Positions 56,770 to 64,000 of a DNA stretch of 64,000 bases are shown piece by piece. Under the pieces are notes generated by a model. The model was not told where the DNA came from. It was given only the letters and a program-made list of their open reading frames with translations, and made no database searches. Numbering within the stretch: position 1 is the first letter of the stretch; each line of letters begins with the position of its first letter. The stretch is from Parelaphostrongylus tenuis. Its lineage: Eukaryota > Nematoda > Chromadorea > Rhabditida > Metastrongylidae. Where the stretch lies: assembly GCA_019055375.1 (NCBI GenBank), contig JAHQIW010006346.1:55013-119012 (forward strand), read 5' to 3'. The translations under genes and the position numbers were made by a program.

Positions 56770-59089
56770 GATAATAAATACGGGGATGGAGCACAATTTA
56801 ATCCGTGGAACGTTTTTGGCAATAAAATTCTTAAAAAAAAATTCTGCTTGCTTTTCCGTGATGCTCTCATCGGCATCTCACTCTCAACACGCTTAATGAC
56901 TATCTTTGTTAACATAGAGGAAAACTAGCCAAATCAAGTTCTTTACAGAATTACACTGAAAAAATCAGGAATGGGCACTAAATGAAATTTTAGTAGCAGA
57001 AAACCACTATATCAGAAAGCGAAAGAAACTATGGATTGTCGGAAGAAATTACAGCAATTGTGCACGTTGTGCAAACAGAACAAAAATTGGTTCCTTCTGA
57101 TCATAAGAGAGCAAATGAAAAGCCGATCTTATTTAGCCAGAAAAAAATTTTTCACAGGATGGCTTGTAATCTTTCGAAAGCTGAGAATTGAGGCAATAGC
57201 CCTAGGCCGCCAGGTTTGGAAAAATCCTTTTTTAGTGTTGCTACAGAAGGAGATGTCTTGCTTTGCAGATGCGCATATTTCTCGCCAAATAGAGTTCTTC
57301 CTTTAAAGTATTAGTAAGTCATTCAAAGGCATGATCTTTTCTGATGACAACTATGCGCTTATGTCTTGAAAAGACCCTTTCTTTTTAACGCAGCCGGAAA
57401 AAGAGTTGAGTTGTCATGAGCGAAAAAAGTGGCCGTTGGCCACTCGCGACAGGCTGGCTAAGGCGTACGTGAATGACTGCTGACGCAATGAGCGATTGAT
57501 ATTCTAACATGAAGGTGCGTTGCCGAAGCATATGAGTTGTGGAGGAGATCTTCAATAGCACATTCATTCGTTTGATATGGAGATGACAATCCAATTGTGT
57601 AACGCGCTTTGGGCAGATCACTTGTACTGCACGGTAATTAACAAGTATGTCGTATCGCTACCAGTACTCATTGTCTGGTCAACTAATCTCTTTGGCTAAC
57701 CTAATAATAAATCTTCTTGCTTTACCCCATGATGAAGAAAAAGCAGTCGCTTTCTTCAAAGAACATGGAGTGCTACTACAGAGCATTCTGGTGCCGGCAT
57801 CACCAATGAGATGAAGCTTTACAGGCCGATGCCCTTTTCAAGCTTATGAACGCCCGGAGGAGTACTGCGTCATCAGTCACTTGACAGCTACACTCACAAC
57901 GACGTGAATGGCTTCACATCGTCCATTAGCACACATCGAGTTCAAATTATTTCAATTGCTCAAGTGCTACCATAAGTGAAACGGTTTTTCCAGGATATAA
58001 ACACATCATTGGCATCAGAAGTGATTATGCTATCGAACAATTACTAATACTTCAAAGGAAGAACCTTTCTGGTGAGAAATATGCGAGAGTTCTGAATGGA
58101 GATCACAGCGTTTCAAAAGGGTGTTTTGACAAAAACGGCATGTGGGGCCGCAGCATGAAGTCCTAGCTTTCCAATGGTTGTCAACACTTCTATGATAGGT
58201 TCCTCTTCACGCGAATGAGATCGGCTTTTCATCTGTTCTCTCGTTATCAGAAAAACCTAAAATTTCTCAACACAAATGTTGCCGCATTCCATTCGTGCAA
58301 CGATCGCCAGCTCTTCAGTGGTTCTATATTATTTCCACACTTACTACAAGAAGAATTATCTGAGAAATCCGAAATAAGCACAGTCGGGTGTTTTTGAGCC
58401 ATCGAGCTTTCTAGTAAAAAAAATTATGAATATCAGAAGGAGCTGACAAGTAGCTCTGTGTTGATTCCAAATAAATTGCCCGAGCGACGAATGTTCCGCA
58501 TTTACAAATTCATTGATTGCCATTGAGTTCAAGCGGCATCTGACTGTTCGGCCTCTCCGATATTTCGATTTGCTCGAATGACTTTGAATAAATGAATAAG
58601 TCACACCAAACTCTACTTGCACTCTATTTAGCTGTGCTTTGCCTTTCATGAGTGCCGCCAGTGGTACCAACAACGCTTGGAGACCTCCTAATAATGACTA
58701 AATTTGACACAACAAAATCTTTTGAGTTAGGTGAAACGATATGTGTTTTGCCGTCTTTTTTCTTTTCTTGGCTCAACTCCTTATAAACCCTTTCATGATC
58801 GTACAAAATGATTCGGTACTACATTTCTGACTGTACATCATTTTTACAATGAGTGCGCATTCTTCTGGCCTAATTCGCCACTTTTCTGTCAGACGTTTAG
58901 TGATTAATCAATAGCTTAGAATATAGAATTTGTTTCGAAAAGGTTCACACGGATAGATTTTTTTGAATGCGCTACATCTGCTTAAGCGTTTTTAGGAGCG
59001 CCAACGGAGATCTTGAAATATCATAAGTAACTTCACAAAAGTATCGAAGGAAATGGAACCCAGTGATATAGAGTGATGTGTAAAATCTT
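56770..59089. other. No gene recognised; repeats R-C and R-E fragments
   Basis: R-C-like sequence lies at about 57090-57220 (and inverted near 58180-58235), and R-E-like at 57985-58070. Open frames here (57031-57306 plus, 58356-58673 minus) coincide partly with these repeats. Confidence 0.4.
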
Positions 59090-59200
59090 CGACGTCAAGT
59101 TGGGGACTCGAACCCGCTTTTCACCCTCATACGTGGGAAGCACGTAACGTGTCTGTTAAACCGGTTGAGCGGCGGTTCGAGGCCACGCACTTTCGCGTAA
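59090..59200 (-). repeat. tRNA-like SINE head (family S2), diverged
   Basis: The minus strand contains the B box GGTTCGAGTCC and the GGGTGAAAAGC segment. The A-box half is expanded by an insertion around ACGTGCTTCC. Confidence 0.55.
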
Positions 59201-59499
59201 GGGGGGCGGGGAAAAAAAAACACATGCGCGGGAATGGGGACCCACTTGACGCAAAATGTCTTATACCTCCCTCTGTATTACTGGATATGTGTTGAAACCT
59301 AACCATATAACCACCGCCATCCGCATAAAAAGCACTGTCTGATAATCCAACTACACAATATCTGTCCAGCGTGCCTGGATTTAGAATGTCGATACGCGCA
59401 TCTACGTGAATCAAACAATCAATGGTTGGCGTTTAGGGTTCTGGCCAACAATAGATTGCACTGTAAATCGCAGAAACTGGGGTAGAAAGGTGTGTCGGT

Positions 59500-59640
59500 A
59501 TGATGACAACGGTTCGAACACGTACCTTCCCATAGGGTGAATTATGGGTTTGAGTCACAGCTGATGAGAAAGTTTTGCACATTACTCTACATCATTTAGT
59601 ATATTTTAAAATCATTAACGACTCCTGCTAAAGCAGTTAG
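59500..59640 (+). repeat. SINE-like repeat (family S2), diverged
   Basis: ATAGGGTGAATTATGGGTTTG resembles a decayed head. The body follows the S2 pattern: TTTTGCACATTACTCTACATC. Confidence 0.55.
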
Positions 59641-59675
59641 ATAAAAAAGAATGCTGTTTGATTATCCAATAACAG

Positions 59676-59802
59676 AAAGCATTCCAACAATTGCACAAGT
59701 GGTGCGCGAAAATTCAGGCATAATATCTGTGATTGCTCTAAGTAGAGAAATTTCAGGCCGCAACTACACATTTGAGTTATATAACTTCACATTCACTTAC
59801 AA
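59676..59802 (+). other. Candidate isolated exon
   Basis: Preceded by AACAG and followed by GTAAGA, a strong donor. The open frame encodes SIPTIAQVVRENSGIISVIA and, after a short gap, GRNYTFELYNFTFTY, with two potential N-glycosylation sites. In the same frame a TAA follows immediately if unspliced. No domain recognised. Confidence 0.35.
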
Positions 59803-60219
59803 GTAAGAATCAACTTTTGGGTTTTGTGGGACGTAATTGGTGATGGACAAAACGAACAAGTATAACCGACGCACCATGGTATCAGTTCTTGTCTTGCTCC
59901 CATTTCACCACGCGGTCTCGTCAAATGTCATTCTATACGTTCTCCTTGAGGTTGGCTGGTTATATAAATCTATGTAGGCGTTTCACAGAAACGAATCAGG
60001 GTGACCGGCATATGAATGACGACAAAAAGCTTGTTATTTACGGGGGAAATTTTTGTTGCAAAATGTTAAGGCTTTAGCTCTGGACACAACAATCATATTG
60101 CCTCTCATATCGTTACTTTCACAGCGCTTGACTAACCCTCATCTCCAATTTTTGGTGCGCCGGCCCAGTATAGAATGTTTGTCTCAGTATTCAGAATATA
60201 AAATAAAAATCGCGCAAAC

Positions 60220-60310
60220 ATGACGAGACTTCATGACGATGAGATCATAATTGCGCTGCTGGCTAAAATCTCGACAGTGTTGGGATGTGGAGTGATGCCA
60301 CTAGGTCAAG
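60220..60310 (+). pseudogene. Secreted-protein family exon 1 (copy E), donor lost
   Basis: A 91-bp exon with the same length and phase as copy D exon 1: ATG followed by a hydrophobic stretch IIIALLAKISTVLG and CGVMPLGQ. The donor position after GGTCAAG reads ACTATG rather than GT. No exons 2-5 were found in the remaining 3.7 kb. A charged Lys interrupts the hydrophobic core. Confidence 0.75.
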
Positions 60311-61119
60311 ACTATGTATAACTAGTATAGAAGACTATTACGTGCACCAAATATTCCCAATCTTTTAATCGGAAGCTCAGAGCACTTCAGGATGAAGTAT
60401 CCATCACTTTGTCGGTACTCAAAAAATACAATAAGAGCCTTTTGCAAGAATGATTTCGATTTTAAAAAACTGATGTTAAAAAGTTATTTGACAAAGTGCT
60501 TCAGTTTCTATTATTCGTTGCACGGGCTACGAAATTTCGGGTACCCTTGTGTGTTGGCGAGCTGGTATTTTCAAAGGAATTTTTTTTCCTAAACAAAGAC
60601 TTCTCACTGATCTCAAACGATAGCCGAACAATAAGTGTTCAAAAGTTGAAATCTTGGAGATACTCAAAAATGTACAAGTAGAAAGGTCTCCTTACATACA
60701 GGAAGAAATTAAATTTTGTTTCAATACGGGGAAATTATGACACTCGTATTTTTCCAGGCAGAGCTCTTTCTCTAAAACATTAGTAAATGATCCGATAGCT
60801 TTGAGTTTTAAAATTTCAGAAGCGTTTTTGCCTTCATAGAGATGCCTTTTCACACCGCAAGTAGCGGCGATATGAAATTGTGTTTCACGCATTGCGGCAT
60901 TTATCACGGCGTTTTCCAGACTCTTCTCTTAAATTATAGAAACTCGTTCAAGAGCGTGAATTTCGGTAATTCAAAATCACACAGGTGTTTTGGAGAAGCC
61001 TTTTTACATGCGTCACAAGGAAAGCAGTTTATGTTTAACATTGGTCGGCCATTACGCGCGGATTTGTTATAAGGTGCTCAAAAGCTTTTCACCTTTTCGT
61101 AGAGATTTCTGAATTTTGC

Positions 61120-61275
61120 ATTGAAGCTTATAGAAGAAATCTTGCTCTATCGTATTGCTGAGAGTCGTTCCACTTTCATTTTACTTTGCTAAAAATGGCC
61201 TCTAGTAGGCCTCAGCCTATGCACGAAAAACCATATGATCATGTGGAGAGATTCTTTGAACATCAGAGACATATG
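61120..61275 (+). repeat. Dispersed repeat R-F
   Basis: Resembles 52030-52100 (GTAGAGATTTCT, then AAATCTTGCTCTATCG or its variant) and 52245-52320 (TATGCACGAAAAA). Nothing more can be said. Confidence 0.5.
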
Positions 61276-61289
61276 CTTGCTTGTCTGGT

Positions 61290-64000
61290 AATTATCCTAA
61301 TATTGGGTAGTAGTATTGTTCGTAAAGTGTTTTTACGTTTATCCTTTCCTTTATATTTATGGTTTTTAGTGATTATTCAATTTCTCATATTCTTGTTTCT
61401 GACTTGTTTTATTATATATTGTTTTGTTCTGTTAATAATCCTTTTTCTTTTTTTTCTGTCTAACTCCTAATCTCTTTTGATTATGTTGTATTTGCTTTGC
61501 TTTATTATCTTGTTCTTTTATATTTTCTTCATTTATTTCGGTATCCTGTTTGCTGATCTTTTTCCCTTGTTGTTTTTATTTGTTCCTTTTAACAAAAAAA
61601 GTTAATCCTATTATTTTTTCTTCTTCTGTTTGTTTTTTGTATCCCTTGTCTATCATATTTTTTTTGTTTTGATTTCGTTTAATCTCCGTGCGCTCTTTAA
61701 ATCTCTTATCTGATGTCGTCCTTCCTCCTTCTTGTCATTTATCTCTCCTGTGTTTCTAGTTCTATCCTCTCTTGGATCTCGTGTATTTGGCTATTATTCC
61801 CTTCTTTCTTTCACCTCTCCAATCATTTTTCATCTCCGTCTCTTCTGTCCTTCCTTTATCCTATCACACATTTTCTATTTGTATTTTCCACTTCTCTGGT
61901 ATTTCATTAATTTTCTGTTTTTAGTTTTTTTTTATCTTGACGTTTTTGTCTTTATCATTTATCTCATAGGCTGTTTCTTCTTTATGTTCTGTTTATAGCT
62001 CCTCCTTATTTTAAGCCTTGATTGATTTATTAGACGTACGTGCTGCGATCCTTAATTATTCCCTCTTATTACTTTTTCTCCTTTTTGTTCAGTACCATTT
62101 ACTTATTTGGTTTTCAATTGTTGATATATTACGTTCTTTAATTCGTCTTTTTGTTTTTATCCTTTAATCTTCTATACATCTATCTTTCTTATTCTTTTTT
62201 TTTTATAATTTTTCCTATATTCTCTCCATCGGTATCCTCTGATATTCCTCTTGTCTTTGTGTACTTTCGTTATATGTCCTTTGTTTACTCTATTATTCTT
62301 CCTTTTTATCCCTGTCTTTTGTACCTCATTGATCCTTTGTGCTCTTTTGGATCGTCTACTTCCTTCTACTAATTGTAGTTCCTTACTGATACGACCTTTC
62401 TACGCTTCTATGTACTATTCTCATATTTTACTGCCTGTTTAACTGTTATTTATTTCTTCCCCTATACTAATCCCTTTTCTTGTATCTGTCAATTTAGCTG
62501 TCTCTTTCTAACTTTCCTAGACCGACTCTATCATATTTATGTTTTTAATTTTGTAATATCCTGTTCCTTGTTATGATCCTTACTTTTTTTTTTTTTTATT
62601 CTTCTTTTCCCTTAATTTTCATTATTTTTACGTATAGATAACGTTCTTTCTCATGTTTTTATCTTGTTTATTTTTCCGTCATTTAGTTTTTTAGTGTTTT
62701 CGTCCTGATCTATTGTTCTTCTCTGCTTTCCTCCCCCTATTTTCCTTATTTCTGGTTTCTATTAATTTTCTGACTCTTAACAACCGCCTCTTAACACGTG
62801 TTGTATTTTCTTCTTTTTTATATTTTAACCTTCTTGAATTGAGCTGTCTTATATCTTTCTTCTTCGCATCCTTATTAATTTATATCCCCTCCCTTTCTTT
62901 TTACGAGTATTATTCATACTTTTTATGACAGTCCGTGAAACATCGTATCTTCTTCTTGCTCCTTTCGTTTTCATTGTCTTTTCATTTTTTCCTATTATTC
63001 CTCTGTTATTTCATACATTTCATTTTTTAGTTTCTAATTGCCATCGCCATTGTTTAATTTGTTTTAAATTTATTCATTATTTTAGATTAATATGTTTTCA
63101 CTTCTTATACACAAACCTTTTCTATTTTATCGAATTCCTTATACCCTAATATCTTAGTTTGTTTATCTTCTTCATCCTATCGGGACTTTCTCTTCAGTAC
63201 TATTCTATCTTGCTTCGTCTTTTTCTTATTTCTTATCTTTTTTATATCTCTGCCCATCCATCTTTTCTAACGAACCCTACATCCCTTGTCCTTTCTCTAT
63301 CAAATTCCTTCTCTTCACCGTTGATTTAGTTCTATCCTACATGTATATTAATCTTTTTTCTATTTATTTCTTTTTTTCTTTTACTTTTAGACTCCTTGCT
63401 AATTAGTATTCATAATTGCTTTTTCTATAAACTTTTATGCGTTTCTTTCTTTGTCCCTTCTTTTTATCTATGTTCAACCTTGCTAAAAATTATCCTCATC
63501 TTATTCTTTCTCCTTTTTTTATCACTCCTTTCTTGATCCTACTTAGTGCTGTTCGTTCCTTCCGGGTTTTCGTAGTTTCAATTCTGTCATTCCTTTCTCT
63601 TTTGTTCCCTGTTCATTCGGTTCGTTTCTCCTCCTGTGTGTCTACTCCTCTTGAGTACACTCACTTTAATTTTTCTCTTCCTGTCGTATAATAATTAATG
63701 TTTTTCTTTATATCCTTTTTTTACCCTTCAATCCTTTCTTATTTTTATACTTTTCCTCTTTGTCTTCAATTTTCTCCTATTGTCTTTCCTTTTTTAATCC
63801 CTTCTCTTCTGATCTTTTAATCTGCCCTTTATATTCGTCATTTTTACTCACTCACTCCTTTTCTTATTATTTCTTTTCACATACCTTATGTATTCTTATT
63901 TATTTTCATCCTTTTCCTCTCTTCTCTGTTTATTCTTTTCTTACTTCCCTTATTCCTTCCTTGGTATTGCATTTTTCCCTTATTTCTATTAGGCTTTTTT
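61290..64000. repeat. Long T-rich, pyrimidine-biased low-complexity tract
   Basis: About 2.7 kb to the window edge in which T dominates, C is second and G is rare, without a fixed repeat unit. Typical words are TTTCTTTT, CTTCTTC, TTTATC and CCTTTTT. The onset is sharp near 61290-61330. Open frames on plus are numerous because G-containing and A-rich stops are rare; their Phe/Leu/Ser/Ile-rich translations are composition artefacts. Could be a decayed polypyrimidine satellite or an assembly/consensus artefact. Confidence 0.8.

Noticed and set aside
61713..63691. Several Phe/Leu/Ser-rich open frames resembling membrane proteins
   Set aside because: Composition artefact of the T-rich tract. All three plus frames are similarly open and none has a consistent start, splice or motif.

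Overview
The window looks like a repeat-rich accessory region from a nematode genome, most likely a strongylid/hookworm-type (clade V) parasite. That is inferred from the style of the RTE-like reverse transcriptases, the Penelope-like element and the small multi-exon secreted-protein family, not from any database search. There are no bacterial-type operons, rRNA genes or CRISPR arrays. Coding density is very low, and most long open frames are shadows of repeats.

The only host gene that assembles cleanly is a five-exon gene on the + strand (48042-55670, 228 aa predicted). It encodes a small secreted protein of a family I cannot name. Broken or partial relatives lie at 760-1227 (-), 30550-31400 (-), 44242-46493 (+) and 60220-60310 (+). 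The two central copies share duplicated 5' flanks, so this is an expanding and decaying local gene family. Its introns have been repeatedly hit by mobile elements.

The most striking content is a set of short elements built from inverted and tandem arms at 3826-4459, 34378-34795, 35010-35805, 45424-46108 and 49730-50484, with decayed relatives at 9771-10327 and 55290-55510. Each intact arm carries a type I hammerhead ribozyme: a CUGANGA core, stem II, GAAA, a short self-complementary stem III, a UA or UC cleavage dinucleotide, and a 6-bp stem I. Four intact elements are flanked by 11-13 bp target-site duplications, and two insertions have paralogous empty sites in the same window. They fit the description of metazoan retrozymes, but in an unusual head-to-head configuration and in several sequence families side by side.

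A Penelope-like element with a reverse transcriptase and GIY-YIG endonuclease remains lies at 23367-25506. It is bracketed by direct repeats (22150-22480 and 25545-25865) that themselves contain a degenerate hammerhead-like motif. It, or an active relative elsewhere, is the natural candidate for the machinery that copies the ribozyme elements.

Other mobile DNA: a piggyBac transposase relic (2140-3459); a piggyBac-type MITE with TTAA target duplications (37715-38636); a Merlin/IS1595-type transposase relic (33000-33740); three truncated RTE-like retrotransposons on the minus strand (5890-7220, 15458-17194, 22757-23366), one with a 101-bp flanking duplication; several families of tRNA-derived SINE-like repeats; and a 2.3-kb inverted-repeat unit (49372-51701) containing tandem tRNA-like units and mirrored GAT/ATC microsatellites. 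The last 2.7 kb (about 61290-64000) is an extremely T-rich, pyrimidine-biased tract.

Region by region: 1-1250 gene-family relic; 2-3.5 kb piggyBac; 3.8-4.5 kb ribozyme element; 5.9-7.2 kb RTE with nested SINE; 9.4-10.9 kb dispersed repeat with nested ribozyme element; 13.9-20 kb SINEs, RTE and repeats; 22-26 kb Penelope block; 26-30 kb featureless; 30.5-31.8 kb gene-family relic; 33-36.4 kb Merlin, ribozyme elements and SINE; 37.7-38.6 kb MITE; 38.6-43 kb featureless; 43-56 kb gene-family core with inserted elements; 56-61 kb sparse; 61.3-64 kb T-rich tract.
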